DNA of 42,245 nt from Actinomycetales bacterium (GCA_018970765.1 JAGWVT010000019.1:1-42245), one strand, 5' to 3'; positions 6,756 through 16,067 are shown, counted from the stretch's first letter. A program made the numbers and translations. The notes: generated by a model from the letters alone, not told the origin.

Positions 6756-9494
6756 TCAGTAGACCACTCCCCTGGCTAGCGACGCTTTCGCCGTGGCAAC
6801 GGTCTGGGCCAGCGGATCAGCATCACCACCCGCTGCCTGCGTGACCGCCGCTTCAATTTGGCCCAAGAGATCGATCAACTGCCTGGTCACCCGCACGAAG
6901 TCCCCCGCCGAGAGTTCTGTTGCCGCGAGCACCTTGCCAAGATCCATGCCACTAGCCCATCGGTGTGCCACCCAGGCAAAACCTGCATCCAGGTCGGGCG
7001 TAATGGACAACCCCTGCCGTGCCTCTGCGTCACGCAACATGCCTTGGATGGCCACCATCTCAACCAGGGTGGCTTCCACTCCCAGGCTGGGTATGCGTGG
7101 CGCCTGTTCGGCCTGCGAGCCTCGCCCCTCGTAGACCAGTGTTGAGCAGACCGCTGCTAGATCCGCGGGTGAAAGATCGCGCCAGATTCCTTCACGCAGG
7201 CACTGTGCGATCAGCAGATCTGCCTCGCTGTAGAGCCTTTGCAGTGTGCGTCCGTGGATTGTCACGGTGAGCTGATCGTTGTGGAGTTTCAGATACCCGA
7301 GGTCTACCAGCACCTCGCAGATGCGGTCGAACCGCCGGGCGATCGAACTCGTGCGCCCAGCAACGCGCTCCTGCAAGTCCCTTAGTTCTTGGTCAACTCG
7401 TCGCAGGCGTTCTGCCCAGCGAGCATGCTGCTCTCGATCAGAGCACCCGTGGCATGGATGTTGACGCAGGGCCCCACGCAACGCGACAACCTCGTCATCT
7501 TCGCCCCGCGACTGTCGCGGTCGACTCGGGGCTTCCATATCTTCAGACCGCAGACGCAGTGTGTTCGCTAAGTCACGACGATGCGCCGGGTTACGCGCGT
7601 TGAACCCCTTGGGAATTCGCAGACGCGCCAGCGATGAAACTGGCGCAACCAGGTCTGTGGCGGAAAGCCGACGAACCTGCCGTTCCGTTGACAGCACTGT
7701 TGGCCGAGGGTCCTCCCCCGGCACGGTGCCGGGCACCTGTAACACCACCAGGGGCCCGGAACGTCGCCCCGTGGGTGGCCAGATGACATCACCGGGATGC
7801 AGGTCCTGTAGCGAGGCGATGACGGCCTGGCGCCTGCGGGAGTTGGCCTCCCGTGCCGTTCCGCGCTCTCGGAAGTTCAGGGCCTGGCGTAGCGCGGCAT
7901 ATTCGCCGAAATCACCGAGGTGGCAGTCCATCGCCTCGCGATACCCCTCCGCAGCCTCCTCCAGGCGTCTGATCTGGGTGGCCAAGCCGACAACACTGCG
8001 ATCGGCTTGGAACTGAGCAAAGGAGGTTTCCAAGACTTCGCGCGCCTGATGGGCGCCAAGGTTCTCGACGAGGTTGACGGCCATGTTGTAGGACGGTTGA
8101 AAACTCGACCGCAGCGGGTAGGTACGGGTTGACGCCAAGCCAGCCAAGACCCTGGGGTCGAGGTCGGCATGCCAAACGACGATGCCATGACCTTCAACAT
8201 CAATGCCGCGTCGACCAGCTCGTCCGGTGAGTTGCGTGTATTCGCCGGGGGTCAGTTCGACATGGGTTTCACCATTCCACTTCACGAGTCGTTCAAGTAC
8301 CACCGAGCGCGCTGGCATGTTGATGCCCAGCGCCAAAGTTTCAGTGGCGAAGACAACCTTCATCCAGCCTTGTTGGAAACACTGCTCCACGATCTCCTTG
8401 AATGCCGGGAGGAGTCCTGCATGGTGACTGGCCAAGCCTCGTTCCCACGCATCCAGCCAGTCCTCGAAACCGAGTGCATGCAGGTCCTCAGGACTGATGG
8501 TCCGCGTACCCGCCATGGCAACATCCCGGATGGCCGCGCGCTCATGTGCAGTGGTTAGTCGGATTCCTGAATCGCGGCACTGCTGCACAGCGTCGTCGCA
8601 ACCGGCACGACTGAAGACAAAGGTTATGGCGGGTAGCAAGCCATCCCGTTCCAAACGTTCAACCACGGCACTTCGTCGTGGTGTGGCGAGACTTCGACGG
8701 GTGCGTCGCCCTCGACCACGATGATGGGCTGGCCCGTGGTCCTGACGCGCCTCCTCGCGAGCAATCCGAATCAATTCCGGGTTCACATCGTTTCGATCGC
8801 TATCAGCAAATAGGTCGAGAAGTTGGTGACCCACCATGACGTGCTGCCAGAGGGGCACCGGACGATGTTCGTCCACGATGATGTCGGTTCGGCCTCGTAC
8901 GGTGGCGAGCCACTCACCGAATTCCTCAGCATTACTGACAGTTGCGGACAGCGCAACCACCGTGACTGATTCCGGCAGGTGAATGATCACCTCCTCCCAA
9001 ACACCACCGCGAAATCGATCCGCTAGGTAATGCACCTCATCCATGACCACGTAGGAGAGTGCATGCAGCGTGCTGGACTTCGCGTAAATCATGTTGCGCA
9101 ATACTTCGGTGGTCATCACCACGATAGGTGCTTCACCATTGATCGAGACATCACCGGTGAGCAGGCCGACCTGCGCAGACCCATATTGTTCGACCAGATC
9201 GTGGTACTTCTGATTGCTCAAGGCCTTGATCGGCGTGGTGTAGAAACATTTACGGTCGGCTTCCAGTGCCAGGTAAACCGCGAACTCCCCTATGACGGTC
9301 TTGCCGGCACCCGTTGGTGCGGCCACCAGGACACCGTGGCCGGATTCCAGACTCCTGCATGCCTGACGCTGGAACTCATCGAGTGGGAACGAGTACTGCA
9401 ACTGAAAGCGCTCAAGCCGCGAACCTGTATCGGTCGCCTGCTGACCGGCCTGTCGACGAATGGCCGCGGCATAACGTTCTGCCGGGGATGACAT
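6756..9494 (-). CDS. helY: Ski2-like DEVH-box helicase HelY
   Basis: Large superfamily 2 helicase of 912 residues, related to archaeal/eukaryotic Ski2/Mtr4, typical of actinobacteria. Motif I is AAPTGAGKT (58-66), the DEVH box is at 152-155, motif III is ALSATVSN, then FVFSRAGCDDA, motif V TETLALGINMPAR and motif VI QLTGRAGRRGID. The C-terminal third fits the DSHCT/arch-like domain. A basic stretch, HHRGRGRRTRR, lies in the linker between the helicase lobes. It probably unwinds RNA or RNA-DNA hybrids; the bacterial substrate is not settled. ATG 9494 is the only sensible start and has a leaderless -10 box. The gap to dagK is 9 bases. Confidence 0.94.
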   Translation of the reverse strand: MSSPAERYAAAIRRQAGQQATDTGSRLERFQLQYSFPLDEFQRQACRSLESGHGVLVAAPTGAGKTVIGEFAVYLALEADRKCFYTTPIKALSNQKYHDLVEQYGSAQVGLLTGDVSINGEAPIVVMTTEVLRNMIYAKSSTLHALSYVVMDEVHYLADRFRGGVWEEVIIHLPESVTVVALSATVSNAEEFGEWLATVRGRTDIIVDEHRPVPLWQHVMVGHQLLDLFADSDRNDVNPELIRIAREEARQDHGPAHHRGRGRRTRRSLATPRRSAVVERLERDGLLPAITFVFSRAGCDDAVQQCRDSGIRLTTAHERAAIRDVAMAGTRTISPEDLHALGFEDWLDAWERGLASHHAGLLPAFKEIVEQCFQQGWMKVVFATETLALGINMPARSVVLERLVKWNGETHVELTPGEYTQLTGRAGRRGIDVEGHGIVVWHADLDPRVLAGLASTRTYPLRSSFQPSYNMAVNLVENLGAHQAREVLETSFAQFQADRSVVGLATQIRRLEEAAEGYREAMDCHLGDFGEYAALRQALNFRERGTAREANSRRRQAVIASLQDLHPGDVIWPPTGRRSGPLVVLQVPGTVPGEDPRPTVLSTERQVRRLSATDLVAPVSSLARLRIPKGFNARNPAHRRDLANTLRLRSEDMEAPSRPRQSRGEDDEVVALRGALRQHPCHGCSDREQHARWAERLRRVDQELRDLQERVAGRTSSIARRFDRICEVLVDLGYLKLHNDQLTVTIHGRTLQRLYSEADLLIAQCLREGIWRDLSPADLAAVCSTLVYEGRGSQAEQAPRIPSLGVEATLVEMVAIQGMLRDAEARQGLSITPDLDAGFAWVAHRWASGMDLGKVLAATELSAGDFVRVTRQLIDLLGQIEAAVTQAAGGDADPLAQTVATAKASLARGVVY

Positions 9495-9500
9495 GGTCTC

Positions 9501-9506
9501 AGGCTA
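9501..9506 (-). promoter_or_regulatory. -10 box for leaderless helY, shared with the dagK stop codon
   Basis: TAGCCT, six bases (GAGACC), then ATG at 9494. The TAG of the hexamer (9504-9506) is the stop codon of the diacylglycerol-kinase-like gene. Confidence 0.65.
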
Positions 9507-10439
9507 CGCAGCAGCTGAGTTGGAGGCTCCGACGACTTCCAGTGCACCGGTTTCAAGTTCGATATCAACTGGGAGGGCACCGAACCGCTCTCCGTCAGCG
9601 TAGGCCACTTGACCGCGAGCATCGATGCTCACTCGACTCCCACTGAAGGCTCGAACCTGGGGATGTGCAAGATGCGTGCCCGCGAACACCCTGGGGAACA
9701 CTCTCAGGAATGCCGGCTTGCTAACCGGTCCAACCCAGGTGAGTTCCAGTTGCCCGTCATCCACACGTGCCGACGGACACACCCGCATTCCGCCGCCGTA
9801 ATTGGCCCCGTTGCCTACCGCGACCAACATGCCCAACCCGCTGGTCTGACTGCCGTCAACGGTGACCTGGTAGTCGACCGGTTGAAAGGCTCCCAGCTCA
9901 CCAAGCATCGCCAGGATGTACTTGGCTCGCCCCGCAGGCCACTTCCGACGATTTGCCCGCTCGTTGACGCTGGAATCAAACCCGGTCGACAGCACGCCGA
10001 TGAACCATCCGTCGTCCTGCGTAGTTCGTACTCGAGCAACATCCACCACTTTGCTGCGCTGGTGCTGCAGGTCTGCAACGAGCGCCTGCGCGGCCTTGCC
10101 AAGGTCCACTGGCACGCCCAGGGAGCGTGCATTGTCATTACCAGTGCCCGCCGGCATCAGGCCCAAGGCAGGCAGCTCACCGGCCTTGCTGGCCCGCATG
10201 AGCCCCTGCAGGACGCGATTCAGCGTGCCATCCCCACCGCAGGCCACCACCGCCCGGGCACCCTGGCTCCACGCTTGAGCTGCCTGGTCGATGGCCTGCG
10301 CGGCGGACTTCGGCTCACGCACCAGAACAGGTAGCTCAGCAGCACCTAGCGCAGCCGTCGCCGCTGCAGCGCCCGCAGCGGCCCGTCCACGGCCAGCTCG
10401 CGGATTGACGATCAGGTACACGGGTCCATCGGCACGCAT
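9504..10439 (-). CDS. Diacylglycerol kinase/YegS-BmrU family lipid kinase
   Basis: Lipid kinase of 311 residues with a DAGK catalytic domain. Seen: VYLIVNPRAGRG at the N-terminus, the nucleotide-binding motif ACGGDGTLNRVL, GLMPAGTGNDNARSL, and the C-terminal beta-sandwich with ADGE near the end. It should phosphorylate diacylglycerol or a related lipid at the inner face of the membrane, recycling lipid by-products. The exact lipid substrate cannot be read from sequence. Its ATG overlaps the tatC stop (TGATG), so it is translationally coupled as the last gene of the tatA-tatC unit. Confidence 0.9.
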   Translation of the reverse strand: MRADGPVYLIVNPRAGRGRAAAGAAAATAALGAAELPVLVREPKSAAQAIDQAAQAWSQGARAVVACGGDGTLNRVLQGLMRASKAGELPALGLMPAGTGNDNARSLGVPVDLGKAAQALVADLQHQRSKVVDVARVRTTQDDGWFIGVLSTGFDSSVNERANRRKWPAGRAKYILAMLGELGAFQPVDYQVTVDGSQTSGLGMLVAVGNGANYGGGMRVCPSARVDDGQLELTWVGPVSKPAFLRVFPRVFAGTHLAHPQVRAFSGSRVSIDARGQVAYADGERFGALPVDIELETGALEVVGASNSAAA

Positions 10440-11365
10440 CAGGGCTCATCCTTCACTACCTGACCATCCGAAGAAGTCTGGCCACTGTCCGCCACTGAAT
10501 CGCCAACAAGTTCGGCATCGGAGGATGCCACGGGTTCGGGCGATGCTTCGTCGTCATCCAGATCGGCTAGCGCCAACTGGTCGGGGCTACGACGACGCGC
10601 TCTGCGTCGGTCGTTCAGGAGTGAAATGCCAACGGCGATCATGACCAGCACCATGATTGGTCCAGCTAGCAGGATGAGGTTGATGGGATCCCCGGTTGGC
10701 GTTGCGATGGCCGCGAAGATCACCACGGTGATGATGATCCATCGCCACCATGACAACAGCCGCTTGCCACTGAGAACGCCGGCGAAATTCAGCAGAACCA
10801 GCATCAAGGGTACGAGGAAGCCAACTCCAAACACGATGATCGTGCGTAAGAAAAACGAGAGGTACCGATCGACTGAAACGATGTTCTCCACACCCTCGGG
10901 AGTAAAACCGAAGAGGATGTCCAGCCCGATGGGCAGCACCGTGTATGCCAGAAGTACGCCCGCTGCGAAGAGGGGTGTCGCAACCAGGACGAAGCCAATT
11001 GCCCAGCGTCGCTCATTGCGGTGCAGACCAGGTGTCACAAAGCGCCAGATCTGGTAGAGCCAGACAGGGCTACTGAGCAGCAGCCCAGCGACTGCAGCTA
11101 CCTGCAACTGCAGCACGAATGGATCACCAACCCCGGTAAGCGCCAATACCACCGTGCGACCCTCAGCACGGGCCTGAGCAACCACATCCTCGAACGGTGC
11201 TGAAAGGATTCCGAAGAGTTGCGGATAGAACACCCAGCCGACCACCATGCCGGCAAGAATTGCAATACCGGCCTTGACGAGGCGATTGCGCAATTCGCGA
11301 AGGTGGTCGGTCAGCGGCATCGCCGATGATCGACCAGGCTTATTCGCTTTGCTCGTGCCGGGCAT
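10439..11365 (-). CDS. tatC: Twin-arginine translocase subunit TatC
   Basis: Polytopic receptor of the Tat export machine, 308 residues. It recognises the twin-arginine signal of folded proteins. Six hydrophobic spans are evident, preceded by the conserved cytoplasmic N-terminal motif PLTDHLRELRNRLVKA, and the first loop carries PFEDVV. The block IWRFVTPGLHRNERRWA and the conserved TP in AAIATPTGDPINL are present. After the last span there is an acidic tail of about 60 residues (DLDDDEASPEP onward), longer than in many homologues. It overlaps tatA and dagK by one base each (TGATG). No tatB is seen here. Confidence 0.97.
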   Translation of the reverse strand: MPGTSKANKPGRSSAMPLTDHLRELRNRLVKAGIAILAGMVVGWVFYPQLFGILSAPFEDVVAQARAEGRTVVLALTGVGDPFVLQLQVAAVAGLLLSSPVWLYQIWRFVTPGLHRNERRWAIGFVLVATPLFAAGVLLAYTVLPIGLDILFGFTPEGVENIVSVDRYLSFFLRTIIVFGVGFLVPLMLVLLNFAGVLSGKRLLSWWRWIIITVVIFAAIATPTGDPINLILLAGPIMVLVMIAVGISLLNDRRRARRRSPDQLALADLDDDEASPEPVASSDAELVGDSVADSGQTSSDGQVVKDEP

Positions 11366-11643
11366 CAGCCTTCCGCGGTGTCCTTTGCAGACTTTGCGGA
11401 ACGAGTTGACTTGCTGGGCTTGACCGTCTCCTCAGACGCTTCGGCGGCCTGAGCCGAAAGCTCGCCTGCTGGTTTGGCCGCTGTTCCCTTGCCGTCCTCC
11501 GCAAGGCCCTTGGTCTCGGCTTTGAAAATGCGTAAGGAGCGACCGAGACCGCGAGCGGCATCAGGAAGGCGCTTCGCCCCGAATAGCAGCAGCACAAGTG
11601 CGACGATAATCAGCCATTCCCAGCCGCGGAGTTGAGAGAACAT
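11365..11643 (-). CDS. tatA: Twin-arginine translocase subunit TatA
   Basis: Pore-forming Tat subunit, 92 residues. It has one N-terminal membrane span ([17 protein letters not shown]), the Phe-Gly hinge, an amphipathic helix ([18 protein letters not shown]), then a charged Ala/Ser/Lys-rich tail. The start ATG 11643 has GGGAAGG about 8 bases upstream, so it is leadered. It is coupled to tatC by TGATG. A Tat substrate, the YHYH protein at 34.2 kb, is encoded in the same window. Confidence 0.96.
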   Translation of the reverse strand: MFSQLRGWEWLIIVALVLLLFGAKRLPDAARGLGRSLRIFKAETKGLAEDGKGTAAKPAGELSAQAAEASEETVKPSKSTRSAKSAKDTAEG

Positions 11644-11708
11644 CCTTCGAACCTTCCCTTGTGCTGACTTAACAGGTCACTACTCGACAGGGCACTGGGC
11701 GCCGAATC

Positions 11709-12656
11709 TCACCCAGTAGCGGGCTCAGCGTATCCCGCCAGGGCCGCTTCAGCGGCCACGGCCACGGCCTGGCGCAGAGCGGGTGGGCTGACCACCTCGG
11801 CGAATCCTCGTAGGCCCAGGACCAATCGCACCACCCAGCGGGGATCCCAGAAGGGCAGCTCAGCCTCCACCCGACCGTCGGGAGCGGCAACTGGGTTGAG
11901 CAGACCGTAGACATCAAGGGCCCATCGGACTTGCGGATCCAGGATCAAGACTGCCCGCTGCAGGGGCTCCGCGGAGGGTAAATCCACAGCCGCGTCACCG
12001 GCAGGCGCCAGGTCCTGACCCTTTTCCACTATCTGCGCGTCCTGGATCCGGTCGAGGCGGAAGGTGCGCATCGCTCCGGCGCTCTCGCAGTACGCCAGCA
12101 ACGCAGGCGGCGGCGGATCTACCAACATCCGCCGGGGGTGGACCACGCGTTCGGTGATGGCGTCGGCCGTGGCACCGGCGTAGCGAAGTTGAAGTGCTCG
12201 TCCCTGTTGAACGGCCTGGTGGACGGTGTTCACCACCGCAGGATTCGCGGATTCCACCACGATCGGTAGATCCTCTGGAAGGTCAAGAGCCTGGTCAAGC
12301 TTGGTGGTCAGCGAGATCAATGCATCGCGATCATGCGAGCCAGGAATCTGAGCCAGCATGCGAACCCCCAACATCAGGGCAGTGGCCTCCGCCTCAGTAA
12401 GCCGCAATGGGCGATCCAGCACCTGCGGATCGATCACATGGATTCCGTCATCCCAGAACTGAATGTCGACGAGTTGGTCCGGTCCGTAGCCAGGCAGGCC
12501 ACACACGATTAGCAGCCATAGGTCCTTTTCCAGTTGCTCACGTGAGACCCCGAAGTGGGCAGCAGCCACGTCGACAGTGACACCATCATGTTGCATCAGC
12601 CAAGGCACCAGCGCCATCAGACGACTAAGGCGTTCCGCGGCAGTCGTGATGTTCAT
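11709..12656 (-). CDS. pafC: WYL-domain transcriptional regulator PafC
   Basis: Second half of the PafBC transcriptional activator that controls most of the mycobacterial DNA-damage response independently of LexA; 315 residues. The N-terminal winged-helix-like region (about 1-60, HFGVSREQLEKDLWLL) is followed by a linker and a WYL-type domain around RVVHPRRMLVDPPPPALLAYCE and FRLDRIQDA. The WYL domain is thought to bind single-stranded nucleic acid. Its ATG overlaps the pafB stop by 4 bases (ATGA), giving coupled 1:1 expression. Sixty-five bases separate it from tatA. Position after pafA and pafB matches actinobacterial Pup loci. Confidence 0.93.
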   Translation of the reverse strand: MNITTAAERLSRLMALVPWLMQHDGVTVDVAAAHFGVSREQLEKDLWLLIVCGLPGYGPDQLVDIQFWDDGIHVIDPQVLDRPLRLTEAEATALMLGVRMLAQIPGSHDRDALISLTTKLDQALDLPEDLPIVVESANPAVVNTVHQAVQQGRALQLRYAGATADAITERVVHPRRMLVDPPPPALLAYCESAGAMRTFRLDRIQDAQIVEKGQDLAPAGDAAVDLPSAEPLQRAVLILDPQVRWALDVYGLLNPVAAPDGRVEAELPFWDPRWVVRLVLGLRGFAEVVSPPALRQAVAVAAEAALAGYAEPATG

Positions 12657-13687
12657 CGAACTACCGAATGTCGCTCGAGTATCCGCGTGAGGGCGGCCTT
12701 AACGTCCTGGCGCACGTCGGGCGGGTCCTGCACGGTCGCCGCGGCTCCTGCAGCGCAGATGGCCGCTAGCAACTGTTCGCGGCTAGCAGTCTGCACGTCG
12801 ATTACCGAGTCAACCTGGCTCGTCCAGCGGCCACCACCTGCATCCGTCGCCAGGCGACGTAGTTCCGCGGCTTGACCCGCCTCGACATGCACGCTCGCGG
12901 AAACCGGACCTTCGGGATCGGTGGGAGCCAAGAGGGATCGAAGGTGCGCGGCATCCAAATCCGATGGTCGTGGCTGTGTCTGGAGACGATCGGTGAGTTC
13001 GACGTCACCGATGAATCGGGACACGCGAAAAATCCGAGGTGCCGCACGATCCAGATCGAAACCGAGGACGTACCAGTGGCCTTGATCAGAGATCAACGCC
13101 CACGGTTCTACCTGACGACGGACAACCTCACTGGCACCGGCCGTGCGGTAATCGAATGCCACCTGCAGGGTGCGGTGTACGGCGGTCAGCAGCGGAATGA
13201 GGGCCGCATCATGGGAGGCAAGCCGCGGGGCCAGGAAACCCTCGTCCAAGGGTCCAGTACCCAAAGGCCCAGTACCCAAAGGCCCAGTGTCCGGATCGGC
13301 CTCGGCAGCGGTAGCGGCCGCCTCGAACTTGCGCGCCCCAAGCACCGCTGTTGACTGCGCGACAGTCGCGTCCCAGACGGTCGCGGCAACGGCGAGCACA
13401 GCTCGCTCAGTTGCGGTCACGGTGATCGCTGGCAGCTGCGCCTGCGTTCGCTCAACCCGGTAGCCCAGGACGTCCCCGTGGGCATCCAGGACCGTCTGCA
13501 GGGGGATGCCCATTCCGCGCAACTCGTCTTTGTCCCGTTCGAACATGCGCTCAAAGGCAGCATCCCCCTGCGGATAGCCAGGTATCCGCTCGCGAATCTG
13601 CGATCGATGAACCGGCGCGCGCGCAGCGAGCAGACAAATCACCAGGTTGAGCAGCCGCTCCGTGCGGTCTACCCGTGTGGTGGTCAT
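12653..13687 (-). CDS. pafB: WYL-domain transcriptional regulator PafB
   Basis: Partner of PafC, 344 residues. The N-terminal helix-turn-helix region (RTERLLNLVICLLAARAPVHRSQIRERI) is followed by a WYL domain with VEPWALISDQGHWYVLGFD and the conserved RIFRVSRF. Between them, around residues 133-147, is an unusual TGPLG-TGPLG-TGPLD pentapeptide repeat encoded by a 15-bp tandem array, probably a flexible-linker expansion. It is expected to bind RecA-NDp-type promoters together with PafC after DNA damage. ATG 13687 lies 33 bases after the FKBP gene. TATCCG six bases before the ATG is a weak leaderless candidate only, so it may be read from the upstream operon. Confidence 0.93.
   Translation of the reverse strand: MTTTRVDRTERLLNLVICLLAARAPVHRSQIRERIPGYPQGDAAFERMFERDKDELRGMGIPLQTVLDAHGDVLGYRVERTQAQLPAITVTATERAVLAVAATVWDATVAQSTAVLGARKFEAAATAAEADPDTGPLGTGPLGTGPLDEGFLAPRLASHDAALIPLLTAVHRTLQVAFDYRTAGASEVVRRQVEPWALISDQGHWYVLGFDLDRAAPRIFRVSRFIGDVELTDRLQTQPRPSDLDAAHLRSLLAPTDPEGPVSASVHVEAGQAAELRRLATDAGGGRWTSQVDSVIDVQTASREQLLAAICAAGAAATVQDPPDVRQDVKAALTRILERHSVVR
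13246..13290. repeat. 15-bp tandem repeat, 3 units, inside pafB
   Basis: Units at 13246-13260, 13261-13275 and 13276-13290 share CCAAAGGCCCAGTAC with a few changes. The array is in frame and encodes the repeated pentapeptide TGPLG in the linker between the DNA-binding part and the WYL domain of PafB. Confidence 0.85.
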
Positions 13688-13720
13688 GGCTATCGGATAC
13701 GTGGCATACGCAACGTGGAT

Positions 13721-14086
13721 CTACTGGACGCCCAGCAGGTCGATGACGAACACCAAGGTCCGCCCCGAGAGCCGATGCCCACCGGAACGGCCGTAGGCCA
13801 GATCAGGAGGGATAATCAACTGTCGGCGACCACCAACGCGCATGCCCGGAATCCCCTCCTGCCAACCGGCAATGAGTCCGCTCAGCGGGAACTCGATCGA
13901 CTCCCCCCGATTCCACGAGGCGTCAAACTCCTCACCGGACTCAAAGTCCACGCCGAGATAGTGGACACGCACCCGACCACCAGCTTTGGCCTCGGCCCCA
14001 TCGCCAACCACGAGATCCTCGATGACCAGAACCTCCGGTGCCGGACCGTCGATGGGTTCGATCTCTGGGCGTTCCAGGCCGCTCAT
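13721..14086 (-). CDS. FKBP-type peptidyl-prolyl isomerase (cytoplasmic)
   Basis: Single-domain FKBP of 121 residues without a signal peptide. It catalyses cis-trans isomerisation of prolyl bonds. Family signs: VRVHYLGVDFESGEEFDASWNRGESIEFPL, in pieces VHYLG and FDASW; LIAGWQEGIPGMRVGGRR; and LIIPPDLAYG. The start ATG 14086 (MSGLERPEIEPIDG) overlaps the stop of the upstream FKBP lipoprotein by 4 bases (ATGA), so the two are coupled. The longer open frame is an extension into the neighbour. Two FKBPs between pafA and pafBC are also known from Streptomyces loci (from memory). Confidence 0.92.
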   Translation of the reverse strand: MSGLERPEIEPIDGPAPEVLVIEDLVVGDGAEAKAGGRVRVHYLGVDFESGEEFDASWNRGESIEFPLSGLIAGWQEGIPGMRVGGRRQLIIPPDLAYGRSGGHRLSGRTLVFVIDLLGVQ

Positions 14087-14667
14087 GCTGCGGCCGTCAG
14101 TTCGATAGCGAACGCCAGCGTCTCGTCCGGCTCGATGCCAGGTGGTGGGTTGCTGCCGTAGGCCAAGGACCCCGGGATCACCAGAACGCGCTTGCCGCCG
14201 ACCTTCATTCCCGGGAGGCCGTCGATCCAACCTTGGATCAAACCATCAAGCGGGAAGGTGATCGGCTCACCGCGTGTCCAGGAGGAATCGAAGATCTCTC
14301 CACTCGCCAACCCAACCCCGCAGTAATTCACCGTCAGCGTGCCGCCTGGGGCGACCGCGGCACCATCCCCCTCGACCAAATCTGCAATGACCAGTTCACT
14401 CACCGGTGGTGCATCGTCGCTGACGCTCATGATTGGGGCACCCTCCCCTTCCCACTGCACCCAAAGTCCAGTACTCACCGCCGCCCCAGCAGGTGCAGTG
14501 GTCTGCGGAGTACCGGGTGCACCGACCGAACAGTCGGACGTGATGACGGCAACGCTGGCGGCGCTTCCTTCGTCGACCGTGGCGTTTTCGCCGCTTGAAC
14601 AGGCGGCGGTGGCCGCAACGAGGGGCAGAGCGGCGCAGGCTATGGCAAGACGAGAAAGTGTTCGCAT
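14083..14667 (-). CDS. FKBP-type peptidyl-prolyl isomerase, probable exported lipoprotein
   Basis: FKBP of 194 residues with an N-terminal signal MRTLSRLAIACAALPLVAA followed by TAAC and a Ser/Gly run. This is a plausible though not ideal lipobox, so it should be anchored outside the membrane. The isomerase domain occupies the C-terminal half: LTVNYCGVGLASGEIFDSSW, LIQGWIDGLPGMKVGGKR, LVIPGSLAYGSNPPPG. ATG 14667 is chosen because TACCAT lies exactly six bases upstream and because it gives a normal signal peptide. A GTG at 14694 overlapping the pafA stop (GTGA) is the alternative and would add nine residues. It is coupled to the cytoplasmic FKBP downstream. Confidence 0.9.
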   Translation of the reverse strand: MRTLSRLAIACAALPLVAATAACSSGENATVDEGSAASVAVITSDCSVGAPGTPQTTAPAGAAVSTGLWVQWEGEGAPIMSVSDDAPPVSELVIADLVEGDGAAVAPGGTLTVNYCGVGLASGEIFDSSWTRGEPITFPLDGLIQGWIDGLPGMKVGGKRVLVIPGSLAYGSNPPPGIEPDETLAFAIELTAAA

Positions 14668-14673
14668 GGATTG

Positions 14674-14679
14674 ATGGTA
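14674..14679 (-). promoter_or_regulatory. -10 box for the leaderless FKBP lipoprotein transcript
   Basis: TACCAT, six bases (CAATCC), then ATG at 14667. It lies in the gap after pafA, suggesting that the FKBP pair and possibly pafBC can be transcribed separately from pafA. Confidence 0.6.
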
Positions 14680-14690
14680 GTTGGCCCGGT

Positions 14691-16055
14691 TCACATACTT
14701 GCGATGAGGCGCTCGACACGCTCATCCACACTGGCGAATGGGTCTTTGCACAGCACAGTGCGCTGCGCTTGGTCATTGAGCTTCAAGTGCACCCAGTCCA
14801 CCGTGAAGTCGCGATGGCGTTCCTGCGCTCGCTTGACGAAATCGCCGCGCAGTTTTGCACGGGTTGTCTGCGGTGGGACCGATTTAGCCTCGAAGACATC
14901 CAGGTCACGCGTCACGCGTTCCACCAGGCCGCGGCGTTCCAAGAGGTAGAACAGCCCCCGCGACCGGGAAATATCGTGATACGCCAAGTCGAGTTGGGCA
15001 ATCCTCGGCGACGAGAGAGACAGGTCGTGCTTGCCCATATAGCGCTCAAGGAGGCGCATCTTGATGACCCAGTCAACCTCGCGCTCAATCACGCTGAGAT
15101 CGTCACCGTCGAGCGCTTTTAACACCCGCCCCCAAAGTTCGAGCGTCCGGGCAATTACTGGGTCCTCTGTCAGGCCGCGTCGATCTGCGAAATCCGCAGC
15201 CTTCTCGAAGTATTCCCATTGCATATTGAGCGCTGATAGTTCCCGTCCACTGTTCAATCGCACGGTGCGGCGACCCGTGATGTCATGACTAATCTCGCGG
15301 ATGGCGCGAATGGGATTCTCCAAAGAGAGGTCACGCATGATCACGCCCGACTCCAGCATGCGCAAGACCAACTCAGCGCTGCCAACCTTTAACAGCGTGG
15401 TGGTCTCGCTCATGTTGGAGTCGCCCACGATCACATGCAAGCGTCGATACTGATCGGCATCAGCATGGGGTTCATCACGGGTGTTGATGATCGGACGGGA
15501 CCGCGTGGTGGCGCTAGAGACCCCTTCCCAGATGTGGTCTGCTCGTTGGCTCACGCAGTAGACCGAACCGCGCGGTGTATGCAGAACCTTGCCTGCTCCT
15601 ACCAGGATCTGGCGGGAGATCAGGAAAGGGATCAGCATGTCCGCCATGCGGGCAAACTCACCACTGCGCTCCACCAGGTAGTTCTCATGACACCCGTAGG
15701 AGTTCCCAGCTGAGTCCGTGTTGTTCTTAAACAGGTAGATGTCTCCGCTGATGCCCTCATCTCGCAGGCGGCGTTCAGCATCAGCGACAAGACCCTCAAG
15801 GATGCGTTCGCCCGCGCGATCATGCGCTATCAGTTGCGGAATGCTGTCGCATTCGGCGGTCGCGTATTCCGGGTGACTCCCCACGTCCAGATACAGGCGG
15901 GAGCCGTTTCGCAGGAAGACATTGCTGCTCCGCCCCCAGGAAACGACCCGGCGAAACAGGTAGCGGGCCACCTCATCCGGGCTTAATCTGCGCTGGCCAC
16001 GGAAGGTGCAGGTGACCCCGTACTCGGTCTCAATCCCGAAGATTCGCCGCTGCAC
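14691..16055 (-). CDS. pafA: Pup-protein ligase PafA
   Basis: Ligase that attaches the C-terminal glutamate of Pup to substrate lysines using ATP; 454 residues, matching the 452-residue M. tuberculosis enzyme almost throughout. It has a glutamine-synthetase-like fold. Seen: [11 protein letters not shown] with metal-binding Glu9 and Glu11, the [15 protein letters not shown] block with the catalytic Asp57, [34 protein letters not shown], and the C-terminal [20 protein letters not shown]. The start is GTG 16055, read from a leaderless -10 box and separated by 45 bases from prcA. It is a paralogue of Dop in the same cluster; absence of the Dop-loop and the C-terminal VKRLIASM-like ending (VERLIASM) fix it as PafA. 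Confidence 0.98.
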   Translation of the reverse strand: MQRRIFGIETEYGVTCTFRGQRRLSPDEVARYLFRRVVSWGRSSNVFLRNGSRLYLDVGSHPEYATAECDSIPQLIAHDRAGERILEGLVADAERRLRDEGISGDIYLFKNNTDSAGNSYGCHENYLVERSGEFARMADMLIPFLISRQILVGAGKVLHTPRGSVYCVSQRADHIWEGVSSATTRSRPIINTRDEPHADADQYRRLHVIVGDSNMSETTTLLKVGSAELVLRMLESGVIMRDLSLENPIRAIREISHDITGRRTVRLNSGRELSALNMQWEYFEKAADFADRRGLTEDPVIARTLELWGRVLKALDGDDLSVIEREVDWVIKMRLLERYMGKHDLSLSSPRIAQLDLAYHDISRSRGLFYLLERRGLVERVTRDLDVFEAKSVPPQTTRAKLRGDFVKRAQERHRDFTVDWVHLKLNDQAQRTVLCKDPFASVDERVERLIASM

Positions 16056-16061
16056 CTTCCC

Positions 16062-16067
16062 ACTCTA
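16062..16067 (-). promoter_or_regulatory. -10 box for leaderless pafA
   Basis: TAGAGT, six bases (GGGAAG), then GTG at 16055. The hexamer is identical to the one before mshC. The purine run GGGAAG abuts the start codon too closely to work as a ribosome site. Confidence 0.65.

Noticed and set aside
6750-6765. CTGTCAGTA as a PafBC (RecA-NDp type) promoter element
   Set aside because: It lies between two convergent gene ends, has no TANNNT at the required distance and no gene downstream.
9609-10334. Plus-strand open frame of 241 codons opposite the DAG-kinase-like gene
   Set aside because: Shadow of a gene with intact catalytic motifs; no homologous features.
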